From the NCBI RefSeq assembly GCF_030272705.1, contig NZ_JARFYM010000001.1, forward strand, positions 372,001 through 436,000: a stretch of 64,000 bases of DNA, in the 5' to 3' direction. The notes beneath the pieces were generated by a model. The model saw only the letters and a list, made by a program, of their open reading frames with translations. It did not search any database and was not told where the DNA came from. The stretch comes from Rhizobium mayense. GTDB taxonomy: Bacteria; Pseudomonadota; Alphaproteobacteria; Rhizobiales; Rhizobiaceae. Positions 1 through 8,575 of this stretch are shown one piece after another (positions within the stretch are counted from its first letter, which is position 1; each line of letters opens with the position of its first letter). Position numbers and translations under genes: made by a program.

Positions 1-288
1 GTCGACTTGACGGTGCGCGCCCGCGATCTCGGCCAGGAACGGCCGATCGAGCGCGAAGTGGCGCTGCTGAAGGTTACCGGAAGCGGCGAGACCCGTGCCG
101 AAACGCTGCGGCTTGCCGATGCCTTCCATGCCAAGGTGGTGGATGCGACCGTCGAACATTTCATTCTCGAGATCACCGGCAAGTCATCGAAGATCGATCA
201 GTTCATCGCCATCATCAAGCCGCTCGGTCTGATCGAAGTCTGCCGCACCGGCATCGCCGCGATGAACCGCGGCCCGCAGGGAATGTGA
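1..288 (+). CDS. ilvN: Acetolactate synthase small (regulatory) subunit, 5' truncated by window edge
   Basis: Only the last 95 residues are present; the reading frame is open from base 1. The small subunit binds valine and regulates acetolactate synthase, the first common step of branched-chain amino acid synthesis. The visible part matches the C-terminal domain of IlvN/IlvH: a segment beginning EREVALLKV, then ITGKSSKIDQF and the terminal IIKPLGLIEVCRTG block. The N-terminal ACT domain lies outside the window. ilvC, a later enzyme of the same pathway, lies about 24 kb downstream on the same strand, so the two are linked but not in one operon. The in-frame TTG at 7 is not a real start. Confidence 0.93.
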   Translation, partial: VDLTVRARDLGQERPIEREVALLKVTGSGETRAETLRLADAFHAKVVDATVEHFILEITGKSSKIDQFIAIIKPLGLIEVCRTGIAAMNRGPQGM

Positions 289-383
289 CGAACCTGCTGC
301 GTTGACCGGTTTTCGGGCGTCGCGTAGGTTCGCGGTGCACGGGGCACGTGCGAGGCGGGCCCCATCTTACGCAGGTGGCATAG

Positions 384-1424
384 TTGGCGTTTTCGACCGA
401 AGAGTATAGGCCTGATATCGGCGAGAAGAGCTGGCATCCTCCGGCAGGAATGCGTCTCGGCGCTACATTTTATGTCCGCAATGCCTTTCCCTGGCTCGGC
501 CAATATTTTGGGGGTCAGAAGATAGCATCTACGCTATCGCCAGGTATTGGCGGCGTGCTTGCCTGGGGTGGCCGTGCACCGGCAAAGACGGCTGCGGCGA
601 TCGCGCGGTTGCGTGGATTGCCACGCTGGAATCTGGAAGACGGTTTTCTGCGCTCAGTCGGCCTTGGGAAGGCCGGCTCCATCCCTCTTTCCATCGTGGT
701 CGACGATCTCGGTCTACCCGTGGACGCAAGCCGACCCTCGCGCCTTGAACGCCTGATCGCCGGCGCGGAAGATGCCGCAGAACTGGGCAAGGCTATCCGC
801 GAACAGATCGTCCGCAATCGGATCTCCAAATACAATCACCTGCCGCATCGGGCGCCTGTGATCGAGCGGAAGACGAGGCGCCGCATCCTTCTGGTCGATC
901 AGGTCGTCGGCGATATCTCGGTCAGCAAGGCGCTCGGCTCGCACGCCTCGTTCGAGCGGATGCTCGCAGATGCGCAGGCAAGCGGGGCGCAATGTTTGAT
1001 CCGGACGCATCCGGACGTCATGGCTGGCCACCGCAAGGGATATCTGACCACCGAAACTGCCGGCAAGGGTGGAGCGATATTTCTCCATGATGCCATATCA
1101 GTCGCATCAATTCTTGATGTTGTGGATGAGGTCTGGACCGTCTCTAGCCAGTTCGGCTTCGATGCGCTGCTGCGCGGTATGCCGGTTCGCTGTTATGCCG
1201 CGCCCTTCTATGCCGGCTGGGGGCTGACGGAAGATCAATTCGGTGTCTACACCAAGGCGTCGCTTGCAGGGCGTCGAGCCAAGCTGCGGACTATCGATCA
1301 GATCGCTGCAGCCGCCTTCTCGCTTTATCCCACCTATCGCGATCCGGCGGACTGGCGCCAGATCGATGTCTTCCAGGCAATCGAATTGATCGTTGCGCAG
1401 CAGCGCGCGGGAGCCCGCATTTAG
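384..1424 (+). CDS. Single-domain KpsC/LipA-like capsule polysaccharide protein
   Basis: 346 residues. The signatures [14 protein letters not shown] (about residues 90-100), a THPDV stretch, [13 protein letters not shown] and FYAGWGL are those of the KpsC capsule protein family, which in group 2 capsule systems adds Kdo residues to the lipid anchor on the cytoplasmic side. Classical KpsC is about 670 residues with two such domains; this protein carries one. No kps/rkp neighbours are present, so the substrate is unknown. The start used is TTG at 384 behind an AGGTGG ribosome site; the ATG at 450 is an alternative. The stop codon overlaps that of the convergent aldo/keto reductase by a few bases. 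Confidence 0.72.
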   Translation: MAFSTEEYRPDIGEKSWHPPAGMRLGATFYVRNAFPWLGQYFGGQKIASTLSPGIGGVLAWGGRAPAKTAAAIARLRGLPRWNLEDGFLRSVGLGKAGSIPLSIVVDDLGLPVDASRPSRLERLIAGAEDAAELGKAIREQIVRNRISKYNHLPHRAPVIERKTRRRILLVDQVVGDISVSKALGSHASFERMLADAQASGAQCLIRTHPDVMAGHRKGYLTTETAGKGGAIFLHDAISVASILDVVDEVWTVSSQFGFDALLRGMPVRCYAAPFYAGWGLTEDQFGVYTKASLAGRRAKLRTIDQIAAAAFSLYPTYRDPADWRQIDVFQAIELIVAQQRAGARI

Positions 1425-2266
1425 AGCATTTCTAGAGACTTCTTTCGCGACGGCGGTGGAAATGCGGCGTCGAGGGTAGCCCAATCCTCGTCGGTGATGT
1501 CGAGCGAGACGGAGTCACGGTTTTCCGCGACTCGTTGCACGTTCGAGGTCTTGGGAATGGCGATCACGCCATCGCGCTCGAGCAGAAACGCAAGCGCCAC
1601 CTGCGCCGGCGTTGCCTGATAGGTCTTGGCGATGTGGATCAGCTCCGGATGATGCGCCAGCCGGCCCTGCTCGATCGGTGAGTAGGCCATGATCGGGATA
1701 TTGCGCTCCTGGCACCAGGGCAGCAGATCATATTCGATGCCGCGCCGGCCGAGATTGTAGAGCACCTGGTTGGTGGCGACGTTGGCACCGTCGGGAACGG
1801 CCAGCAGTTCCTCCATGTCATCGACATCGAAGTTCGAAACGCCCCAGGCGCCGATCTTGCCGGCGGCTTTCAGCGCTTCGAAGGCCGCCACCGTTTCGGC
1901 CAGCGGATGTTCCCCGTGCCAGTGCAGCAGATAGAGGTCGATGCGGTCGATTTTCATCCGCTTCAGGCTCCGCTCACAAGCTTGGATCGTCCCCTTGCTG
2001 CTTGCATTGTGAGGATAGACCTTGCTGACGACGAATACCTCGTCGCGCCGTCCTTGGATCGCCTGGCCGACGATTTCCTCCGCGCCACCTTCGCCATACA
2101 TTTCGGCGGTGTCGATCAGTGTCATGCCGAGATCGAGCCCCGCCCGCAGGCTGGCGATCTCTTCCTTGGTTCGGGCGGCTTTTTCGCCCATGTTCCACGT
2201 ACCCTGGCCAAGTGCCGGTACCGTGAGGCCGGAGGGAAGAGTGACGGTCGGAATGGGGTCGTGCAT
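1421..2266 (-). CDS. Aldo/keto reductase (281 aa)
   Basis: NAD(P)H-dependent carbonyl reductase with a TIM-barrel fold. The catalytic tetrad is visible as D52, Y57, K82 and H115, in the order [18 protein letters not shown] and LYLLHWHG. The C-terminal nucleotide-binding segment [15 protein letters not shown] is intact. It resembles the bacterial 2,5-diketo-gluconate reductase/YeaE-like group; the physiological substrate cannot be read from the sequence. It is divergent from the LysE-type exporter at 2473, with about 200 bp between them, and converges on the capsule-type gene. Confidence 0.88.
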   Translation of the reverse strand: MHDPIPTVTLPSGLTVPALGQGTWNMGEKAARTKEEIASLRAGLDLGMTLIDTAEMYGEGGAEEIVGQAIQGRRDEVFVVSKVYPHNASSKGTIQACERSLKRMKIDRIDLYLLHWHGEHPLAETVAAFEALKAAGKIGAWGVSNFDVDDMEELLAVPDGANVATNQVLYNLGRRGIEYDLLPWCQERNIPIMAYSPIEQGRLAHHPELIHIAKTYQATPAQVALAFLLERDGVIAIPKTSNVQRVAENRDSVSLDITDEDWATLDAAFPPPSRKKSLEML

Positions 2267-2472
2267 GGCCTGTCCTCGCTGCTGGAGAGGCGAAGGATAA
2301 GTGCATTCATCGGGATTTCAATCGACGCCTTTCATGTCACCATGACAATCATGCCATGGCACTAAAATCCTAGGCGAATTAGGGTTGCGTTACACACGCG
2401 CCGCTGCGAAAGATGCGCGTCACGGCGAATAGACGCCTGCTTTCTCCCGAGAGCGGCGTCCGGAGAGGTTTT

Positions 2473-3066
2473 ATGGCGCTGAACACATTTCTGGCTCTAT
2501 TATTGTTTGCTTTCACGACATCGATCACTCCGGGGCCTAACAATATGATGCTGTTCGCATCGGGCGTGAATTTCGGTTTCCGCCGCACGATCCCGCATAT
2601 GCTCGGTATAGGCGCCGGCTTTCTGTCGCTGCTGCTCGGCGTGGGGCTGGGGCTTGGCGCGCTGCTGCATACCGTGCCGCTGCTCTATACTATCCTGAAG
2701 TTCGCCGGCGGGGCCTATCTCGTCTGGATCGCCTGGAAGATCGCAACCTCCCGCAGCCTCAGCGAGAAGGAAAGCGGCGTGGAGCCGATGAGTTTCCTGA
2801 GTGCTGCGGCCTTCCAATGGGTCAATCCCAAGGCTTGGGTGATGGCGGTGACCGCCATGGCGACCTACACCAATCCGCAGCTCTATCTGGTCAGCGTCTT
2901 GCTCGTCGGCCTTGCTTTTGCGGCGGTCAATGTGCCGAGTATTTCGACCTGGGCGGGCTTCGGCTCGGCCCTGCGCGACTGGCTTTCCGACCCCGTTCGC
3001 CTCAAATGGTTCAACATCACCATGGCGGTGCTGCTGGTGCTCAGCCTTTGGCCGATGCTGAAGTAG
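2473..3066 (+). CDS. LysE-family translocator
   Basis: 197 residues with about six hydrophobic segments. The N-terminal TSITPGPNNMMLFASGVNFG motif is the hallmark of LysE/RhtB-type amino acid and metabolite exporters of the inner membrane. I chose the ATG at 2473 because it has a GGAGAGG ribosome site just upstream and gives a normal family length; an ATG 60 bases upstream would add 20 polar residues in front of the first membrane segment. Substrate unknown. It converges directly on the DUF2269 gene with no spacer (TAG at 3064-3066 next to the opposing stop). Confidence 0.87.
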   Translation: MALNTFLALLLFAFTTSITPGPNNMMLFASGVNFGFRRTIPHMLGIGAGFLSLLLGVGLGLGALLHTVPLLYTILKFAGGAYLVWIAWKIATSRSLSEKESGVEPMSFLSAAAFQWVNPKAWVMAVTAMATYTNPQLYLVSVLLVGLAFAAVNVPSISTWAGFGSALRDWLSDPVRLKWFNITMAVLLVLSLWPMLK

Positions 3067-3537
3067 CTATACGGACGGCTTGTTGAGCATCAGCCAGAGG
3101 ATGCCAATGACTGCAAAAAAAGCAGGAAAGCCGCAGGCAAACCAGATGCGATAGAGACTGTGATAGGCTGCCGGCAGCGGCATATCGGTCTCGGATGCCG
3201 TTCGGGCGAGATCGCGCAATCGCATTTGTATCCAAACCACCGGCAGCCAGAAAACTCCGGCCAACACATAGAGCATCAAGGACAGGGCGATCCATCCTTC
3301 TTCGAGCGACCAGCCGATTGATCGCGCGAGCAGATAACCGGTCACCGGCTGAAGGACGACGGCCGTTGCCGTAAAGATGGCATCGGCGATGACGACTGTT
3401 CCGGCGACATGTGCGATCAGCTTAGGGTCGCCGGTGCGATGCGCCATAACCATGAAGAAGGCGATGCCAGCGCCAGTGCCGAAAAGTACCGTGGCGCCGA
3501 TGACATGCACAAGGCGAAGAAGCTCCTCTACCAGCAT
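3067..3537 (-). CDS. DUF2269-type integral membrane protein
   Basis: 156 residues with four predicted hydrophobic helices (around residues 10-30, 45-68, 80-103 and 130-150). The N-terminal LRLVHVIGATVLFGTGAGIAF and the conserved histidine are typical of the DUF2269 group of predicted membrane proteins. The ATG at 3537 shares its A with the TGA of the upstream SDR-DoxX gene (TGATG), so translation is coupled and the two proteins probably work together in the membrane. No biochemical function is known. Confidence 0.8.
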   Translation of the reverse strand: MLVEELLRLVHVIGATVLFGTGAGIAFFMVMAHRTGDPKLIAHVAGTVVIADAIFTATAVVLQPVTGYLLARSIGWSLEEGWIALSLMLYVLAGVFWLPVVWIQMRLRDLARTASETDMPLPAAYHSLYRIWFACGFPAFFAVIGILWLMLNKPSV

Positions 3538-4826
3538 CAGCGCTCCTCCAATACTGCAAGCGTGGCAAGCGTCAGCAGGATTGACGGCAGTGCTTTGACT
3601 AATGGTCCGAGAGGATCGAGCCAAAGCGACGATTCGAGCACCGTGCCGCCGGCGAGATAGCCGAGGGTGGCAGCGAGCATTCCGCGCAAGGCCGACAGTG
3701 CGGACGGCCGCGCAAGAACAAAGGCGCCAAGGATTATGTCGAGCAAACAGGTGGCCAGGGTCAACGCCATTGCTATGCCGTCCGGCATGAACGGCAGGAA
3801 GTGGCGGCTTGCGGCTGTCGGAGCCATCATGGGGATGATGCCCGACAGCAACCAGAAGAGTGCCAACCCGCCGATCATCAATGGCTTCAACAGGTAGAGG
3901 CGGGCAAACCATAGATCCTGAACGCCGGAGGGGTTGGCTTCCAGCGTTTCGACGGCCGTTGCCAACCGTTGGCTTGGCAGGTGCTGTGCACTTCTGCGGC
4001 TCAGAACTCCTTCGGACATCACGGCCATCGCGGTCGATCGCAGCGGCGAGCGCCATCCAAGCCTGCCGGCGATATCGGCCGCCCAGGTCAGCGGCTTTGC
4101 CAAGCCGGTCGGTATCGGCACGATCCGCGCCGGCGGGAGGCCGAGCCAGTTCCGATGAAGGATGACGAGTTCGCGGAGCGTCAATGCCTCGCTGGCAGCA
4201 AGATCGATGTCGGTGCCGGATTGGAATTCGCCGGCAACCGCCGTTGAAACGATCGCGGCGACATCATCGACCGAGACCGTTTCAACGGGGCTTTGGGCAT
4301 AGATGAGAGGCAGGACGTGAGGTATGGCAGCAAGCGCGCGCAGCAATGCCGTACCGCCATGCGCGTTGCGGCCGAGGACGAGCGCCGGTCTCAGGATAAC
4401 GTGATTGAGACCGCTTGCGGCCAGCGCCTTGTCAGCCTTGCGCTTCGTCACCAGGAACGGCTGGTCCTGGCCTCCGCCTTCCGTGCGGGCGGAAATCTGC
4501 ACGACGCGCTCGATTGCCGATTGTGCGGCGGCGGCATAGAGCGCCAGCATCGCCTTTTCCTGCGTGGCGCCGAGATCGTCAGAAAGCCCGTCCTGAAGGG
4601 CGCCGGCGCAATTGATGACAAGCTGATGGCTGTTCAGCACCGTACGCCAGTCTGATGGATCGGTCATTTCGGCCAAATCGGCTTTGATCCAGGCGATCGA
4701 CGGGTGTTTTACCCGCGCGCGATTGGGATGGCGGGCGAGACCGGTGACCATATGCCCGTCTCTGCGCAATCGCGCTGCGATCGCAGAGCCAATGAAACCA
4801 GTTGCGCCGAGAATCAAAATCTTCAT
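3537..4826 (-). CDS. SDR NAD(P)-binding epimerase-like domain fused to a DoxX-like membrane domain
   Basis: 429 residues. Residues 1-280 form an extended/atypical short-chain dehydrogenase fold starting [17 protein letters not shown] (glycine-rich NAD(P) loop) and resembling NmrA/complex-I NDUFA9-like proteins; there is no clear YxxxK pair. Residues about 305-429 contain four hydrophobic helices of the DoxX-like type. The ATG at 4826 is preferred because the dinucleotide fold begins there; a TTG 30 bases earlier would add ten residues. It is coupled to the DUF2269 gene downstream. It is divergent from the nitrile hydratase operon, with 134 bp between. Role unknown; a membrane-attached redox or assembly factor is an inference. 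Confidence 0.8.
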   Translation of the reverse strand: MKILILGATGFIGSAIAARLRRDGHMVTGLARHPNRARVKHPSIAWIKADLAEMTDPSDWRTVLNSHQLVINCAGALQDGLSDDLGATQEKAMLALYAAAAQSAIERVVQISARTEGGGQDQPFLVTKRKADKALAASGLNHVILRPALVLGRNAHGGTALLRALAAIPHVLPLIYAQSPVETVSVDDVAAIVSTAVAGEFQSGTDIDLAASEALTLRELVILHRNWLGLPPARIVPIPTGLAKPLTWAADIAGRLGWRSPLRSTAMAVMSEGVLSRRSAQHLPSQRLATAVETLEANPSGVQDLWFARLYLLKPLMIGGLALFWLLSGIIPMMAPTAASRHFLPFMPDGIAMALTLATCLLDIILGAFVLARPSALSALRGMLAATLGYLAGGTVLESSLWLDPLGPLVKALPSILLTLATLAVLEER

Positions 4827-4960
4827 GGTGGGCAGACTATCCAAAAGCGCTGGCAAGGGGAGGGTCCCGGCATCTGATTGCGGTTGTAATCCGCAAAGAA
4901 GGCTTGGCGGCGGTATGGCAAAGGCTTAGGTTTGAGGCTTATTCGACGGGGAGATTCCTT

Positions 4961-5590
4961 ATGCACGATCATGACGGCCATCATCACCATGATCATGACA
5001 ACCATTATTCCGATATGCAGGCGCGGGTGAAGGCGCTGGAGACGTTGCTGACGGAAAAGGGGCTGATTGATCCGGCGGCGATCGATGTCATTGTCGAGAC
5101 TTATGAGGCCAAGGTCGGGCCGCGCAATGGGGCGCAGGTGGTCGCAAAAGCTTGGAGCGATCCGGAATTTGCGGAGTGGCTGAAGCGTGACGCGACGGCG
5201 GCGATCGCCAGCCTCGGCTTTGCCGGCCGACAGGGCGAGCATATGCGGGCGGTGTTCAATACGCCTGAGATGCATAATCTCATCGTTTGCACGCTTTGCT
5301 CCTGCTATCCCTGGTCGGTGCTCGGCCTGCCGCCGGTCTGGTACAAGGCGCCGGCCTATCGCTCCCGCGCAGTCATCGATCCTCGCGGCGTGCTAGCCGA
5401 ATTCGGCCTGACCTTGCCGGAGGGCAAGAAGATTCGCGTATGGGATTCGACGGCGGAGCTGCGCTATCTCGTCATCCCTGAGCGTCCGGCCGGAACGGAA
5501 CGCATGAGCGAGTCGGCTCTGGCGGATCTCGTCAGCCGCGATGCCATGATCGGTACGGCAATCGCCAAGGCACCAGAGGTGACGATATGA
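4961..5590 (+). CDS. nthA: Nitrile hydratase alpha subunit, cobalt type
   Basis: 209 residues. Hydrates nitriles to amides as an alpha/beta heteromer. The metal-binding claw reads C110-T-L-C113-S-C115; threonine after the first cysteine is typical of Co(III) enzymes, while Fe enzymes carry serine. C113 and S114-C115 are the residues oxidised to sulfinic and sulfenic forms in the family. The ATG at 4961 is the first after a purine-rich stretch. Unusually, the N-terminus has eight histidines in its first 15 residues. The next gene (beta) overlaps by ATGA, and an accessory gene follows, so this is a complete three-gene operon. Confidence 0.95.
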   Translation: MHDHDGHHHHDHDNHYSDMQARVKALETLLTEKGLIDPAAIDVIVETYEAKVGPRNGAQVVAKAWSDPEFAEWLKRDATAAIASLGFAGRQGEHMRAVFNTPEMHNLIVCTLCSCYPWSVLGLPPVWYKAPAYRSRAVIDPRGVLAEFGLTLPEGKKIRVWDSTAELRYLVIPERPAGTERMSESALADLVSRDAMIGTAIAKAPEVTI

Positions 5591-6246
5591 ACGGCCCCCA
5601 CGATCTCGGCGGGCAGATGGGCTTCGGTCCGGTGGCGCCGGAGCCGGACGAACCGGTCTTCCATGCGGAATGGGAGAAGCGGGCGCTCGGTGTTACGCTC
5701 TCCTGCGGTGCTTTCGGCGCCTGGAGCATCGATGAAAGCCGGCACGCGCGCGAAAATATCCGTCCCGCCGAATATCTCGCTGCCAGCTATTATGAGATCT
5801 GGACGCGTGGGCTTGAGATGCTGCTGGAACGGCATGGTTTTGCAACGCACGAGGAGCTGCGATCCGGCCATTCGCTACAGCAAGGAGCCGTGCCGAAGCG
5901 CGTCCTGAAGGCGGATATGGTCGCCGGTGCTCTCGCCAAGGGCGGCCCCTGTGACCGACCGGTCGATACGGCGCCGCTTTTTGCAGCCGGCGATCGCGTT
6001 CGGACGAAGAATATCAATCCGACAGGGCATACCCGGTTGCCACGCTACGCGCGAGCCAAGGAGGGCGTGGTGGAAGCCGTACAGGGCTCGTTCGTCTTCC
6101 CCGATGACAACGCGCACGGCAAGGGCGAGAATCCGCAATGGATCTATACCGTTGTTTTCGATGCCCCGGAAATCTGGGGCGAGGGCGCAGATCCCGCGCT
6201 GACCGTCTCCATCGATGCCTGGGAGAGCTATCTTGAGCGCGTGTGA
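5587..6246 (+). CDS. nthB: Nitrile hydratase beta subunit
   Basis: 219 residues starting [16 protein letters not shown], a near-invariant beginning of nitrile hydratase beta subunits. The C-terminal SH3-like barrel is visible as GDRVRTKN followed by [21 protein letters not shown] and a [12 protein letters not shown] stretch. This subunit packs on alpha and closes the active site; two of its arginines normally hydrogen-bond to the oxidised cysteines. Its start codon overlaps the alpha stop (ATGA), and its end overlaps the accessory gene. Confidence 0.96.
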   Translation: MNGPHDLGGQMGFGPVAPEPDEPVFHAEWEKRALGVTLSCGAFGAWSIDESRHARENIRPAEYLAASYYEIWTRGLEMLLERHGFATHEELRSGHSLQQGAVPKRVLKADMVAGALAKGGPCDRPVDTAPLFAAGDRVRTKNINPTGHTRLPRYARAKEGVVEAVQGSFVFPDDNAHGKGENPQWIYTVVFDAPEIWGEGADPALTVSIDAWESYLERV

Positions 6247-6604
6247 GACGGTGTCGCCGCTGGCACAGTCGCCGCAGTTGCCGAAATCTGTTGATGGAGA
6301 ACCGGTCTTTCCCGAACCCTGGGCAGCCGAAGCTTTTGCCATGACTGTGCATCTGCACGAGAAGGGCTTGTTCAGTTGGAGCGAATGGGCAGAGCAGCTT
6401 TCTGCCGAATTGCACAGGCCTGGCCGGGCTGAGGACGGCAGTGATTATTTCGACTGCTGGGTAGCGGCACTTTCCGGTCTGCTGGTCAGTCGCGGTATCG
6501 CGGATGCTGGCGTGATCCTCGATCTGCAAAAGAGCTGGCAGCGCGCGGCGGAAGCGACGCCGCACGGCAAGCCGATTTTGCTGGAAAACGATCCGGAGCG
6601 CTGA
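6233..6604 (+). CDS. Nitrile hydratase accessory/activator protein
   Basis: 123 residues. Small accessory proteins encoded directly after nthB help deliver cobalt to the alpha subunit by subunit exchange. The family resembles an N-terminal fragment of the beta subunit, and the block EPVFPEPWAAEAFAMTVHLHEKGLFSWSEWAEQLSAE fits that pattern. I chose TTG at 6233, seven bases after a GGAGAG ribosome site; the ATG at 6215 would add six residues but has no ribosome site. It overlaps nthB by 14 bp, in keeping with coupled translation. Confidence 0.87.
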   Translation: MSACETVSPLAQSPQLPKSVDGEPVFPEPWAAEAFAMTVHLHEKGLFSWSEWAEQLSAELHRPGRAEDGSDYFDCWVAALSGLLVSRGIADAGVILDLQKSWQRAAEATPHGKPILLENDPER

Positions 6605-6710
6605 GCGGTCTAAAGCTCGTCGCGATCTTTCAGATTCCCTCCGACGCTTTAGCTCGTTGTTTGTGCATGTCGTTTTCGCAAAACCGCCGCACACTTTTGC
6701 GCGACAGGCA

Positions 6711-7508
6711 TTAGGACGAGAACTGCTTATAGCATTCGTCGGCCACCTGCCTCAGCATGTCGCGCGAGATTTCGCCGGTGACGGCATAGCCGAGATGGCC
6801 GTCGATCCAGTAGAAGGTCTGGACCGAACCTGCGCTGGCGAAGCGGAAGCTCGTCGTGGTGTTTTCCCTGTTATTGCCGACAAGCACGGTCAGACGCTGG
6901 CCGGCAGCATTCTCATACATGAAGAGAGCGCCAGGCGTGCCGTTGATAGGCAATAGCCGGCCGCCGACGAGCTGGAAACCGAGCCTTTGCAGGCTCGGCA
7001 CCTTGAGATCGGCGACATTCATGCGCTTGCCGAGCCAGGTCGCGAGATGCGCCTCCTGATCCGCGCCGACCTCCACCGGGTGGCGGACATCGCTGGCGTA
7101 GACGGTGAAGGCCGATTGCGCCTGCCGCGGCAGGGCTTCGATACCGGTCAGGCGAAGATCCAGCGGCGTCAGAAGAGGCGGGCCGAAATGGCCGACGGCG
7201 GCGCCCACCAGGAAGATCGCCAGAGACGCCGCGGCCGTCGACAGCCAGCGAAGCCGACGTGACGTTGCGGCCGGCGCCGGCGTAGGAGTAGGCGATACCA
7301 GTTCACGGTCGCTTTCCTTCGAGGTTTCGTATGGCGCAAACAACGCCTTAATGCCGGCGTTTTGCGCCTGCCAGGCGGCGACCATCTCCGCTTGTTCGGG
7401 GTTTTCGGCAAGCCAGGCCTCCAGCCGGGCGTGCTCGTCCGGCGGCAGCAGCCCGTCTGCAAAGGCATGGAGATCCGCTTCGGTCACGGTCGGGTTACGT
7501 TCGCTCAT
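6711..7508 (-). CDS. Membrane anti-sigma factor of the adjacent ECF sigma factor
   Basis: 265 residues: an N-terminal cytoplasmic helical domain (about 8-60, with the anti-sigma motif ADLHAFADGLLP), a proline/threonine-rich linker (71-82), one membrane helix (about 89-108) and a periplasmic domain of about 155 residues. No HxxxCxxC zinc motif is present, so it belongs to the zinc-less class. Its ATG overlaps the stop of the sigma gene (ATGA), a usual arrangement for ECF sigma/anti-sigma pairs. It probably holds the sigma factor inactive at the membrane until an envelope or oxidative signal arrives; the signal is unknown. Confidence 0.88.
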   Translation of the reverse strand: MSERNPTVTEADLHAFADGLLPPDEHARLEAWLAENPEQAEMVAAWQAQNAGIKALFAPYETSKESDRELVSPTPTPAPAATSRRLRWLSTAAASLAIFLVGAAVGHFGPPLLTPLDLRLTGIEALPRQAQSAFTVYASDVRHPVEVGADQEAHLATWLGKRMNVADLKVPSLQRLGFQLVGGRLLPINGTPGALFMYENAAGQRLTVLVGNNRENTTTSFRFASAGSVQTFYWIDGHLGYAVTGEISRDMLRQVADECYKQFSS

Positions 7509-8059
7509 TTCGGTCTCCGAAGCGCAATGACATTATCGGCATTCATCAGGCTGGTCATTTTCCGGCGCGCTCGCGACAGTCGCGACATCACGGTGCCGAC
7601 AGGAATATCCAGCGTGGTGGCGACGTCCTGATAGCTGTAGCCTTCGACCACGACCAGCATCAGCACGGCGCGATAATCCTCCCCAAGACTGTTCAGCGCC
7701 GCTTCCAGTTGCGAGCGTTCCAATGGATCATTGTTGGTTTCTGCTGCCGGCAGATCGGCGCTGTCGTCGAGATCGACAAAGTTGCGGCCGTTTTGCTGGC
7801 GCAGACCGTTTCGGTAGAGATTGGTCATGATGGTGAGCACCCAGCCGCGCAGGTTCAGCCCGCGCCACTGGCTACGCCGCGCCAGCACCTTTTCCACACA
7901 ATCGTGAAGAAGGTCTTCGCCATCGGCGTCGGAGCGGGTGAGGCTGCGCGAATAGCGCCTCAGCGAGGGAAGGAGCGCCAGCACCTCAGCCTCGAAGCTG
8001 TCGGGCGCGGGGGTGGCTTCCCCCGCGTCCCCGTTAGTCCGATCAGGGCCGTGCGGCAT
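7505..8059 (-). CDS. ECF-family RNA polymerase sigma factor
   Basis: 184 residues with sigma-70 region 2 (about 25-90: LPSLRRYSRSLTRSDADGEDLLHDCVEKVL) and region 4 (about 125-175: LEAALNSLGEDYRAVLMLVVVEGYSYQDVATTLDIPVGTVMSRLSRAR). The start at 8059 (ATG) gives a normal ECF length and overlaps the 3' end of the upstream secreted-protein gene by 17 bp; upstream in-frame starts would place a basic, non-homologous leader in front. Overlaps on both sides indicate a tightly coupled three-gene operon. Probably autoregulated from the promoter-like site at 8491-8517. Confidence 0.9.
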   Translation of the reverse strand: MPHGPDRTNGDAGEATPAPDSFEAEVLALLPSLRRYSRSLTRSDADGEDLLHDCVEKVLARRSQWRGLNLRGWVLTIMTNLYRNGLRQQNGRNFVDLDDSADLPAAETNNDPLERSQLEAALNSLGEDYRAVLMLVVVEGYSYQDVATTLDIPVGTVMSRLSRARRKMTSLMNADNVIALRRPK

Positions 8060-8423
8060 CCCACACGCCCTTAAAGCCGTCGCCGGCAACGTCGCCTGCC
8101 TTGGCATCCTTGACAAAGAAATAGAGCGGCATGCCGTCCTTCGCCCATTGTTTCGTCCCGTCTTTGCGGGTGATGATCGAATATGCGCCTTCTGCCTTGG
8201 CATTGCTATCGGCCATCAGCGGGGGCCATGCCTTGGCGCAATCGTCGTTGCAATTGGAGACATCCTTCTTGTCGTTCTTGAAGGTGTAGAGCGTCATGCC
8301 GTTTTCGCCGGTGAGAACCTTGCCCTTGGCGCTTTCGGCGGTCTTTACCGGGGCGGCGGCAAAGGCCGATGTCGCAGCAGCCGATGCCATGATCAGGATC
8401 GGCAGAAATTTCGCGGCTTTCAT
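8043..8423 (-). CDS. Secreted COG4315-type repeat (predicted lipoprotein-like) protein
   Basis: 126 residues. Signal peptide about 1-23 (MKAAKFLPILIMASAAATSAFA) without a clear lipobox. The mature part contains the two short repeats of this family, GMTLYTFKNDKKDVSNCNDDCAKAWPP and GMPLYFFVKDAKAGDVAGDG, each with a LY.F core. The ATG at 8423 follows a GAGGAGA ribosome site. It is the first gene of the sigma/anti-sigma operon. Similar small periplasmic proteins often accompany ECF regulators in proteobacteria; the function is not established. Confidence 0.87.
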   Translation of the reverse strand: MKAAKFLPILIMASAAATSAFAAAPVKTAESAKGKVLTGENGMTLYTFKNDKKDVSNCNDDCAKAWPPLMADSNAKAEGAYSIITRKDGTKQWAKDGMPLYFFVKDAKAGDVAGDGFKGVWDAARP

Positions 8424-8490
8424 GATTTTTCTCCTCGAAGTGGTAGACACCAATGGTCCAGGCCCCACGTTTTTGCGTTGCCGGACATGA

Positions 8491-8517
8491 GACACGGTTT
8501 GCCTCGATTTTATTCCC
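8491..8517 (-). promoter_or_regulatory. Candidate ECF-type promoter of the secreted protein-sigma-anti-sigma operon
   Basis: On the minus strand GGGAATAAA (8517-8509) is followed 15 bases after GGAAT by CGTGTC (8496-8491). A GGAAT -35 and CGT-type -10 at this spacing is the general pattern of ECF promoters. It would place the transcript start about 60 bases before the ATG at 8423. That it is read by the sigma factor of the same operon is inference. Confidence 0.5.
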
Positions 8518-8575
8518 GGCAAATCCCGTTTTTTTACCGCTTGCTTCTGCCGGCCGAATCCTGCCAAGTCGCGCC

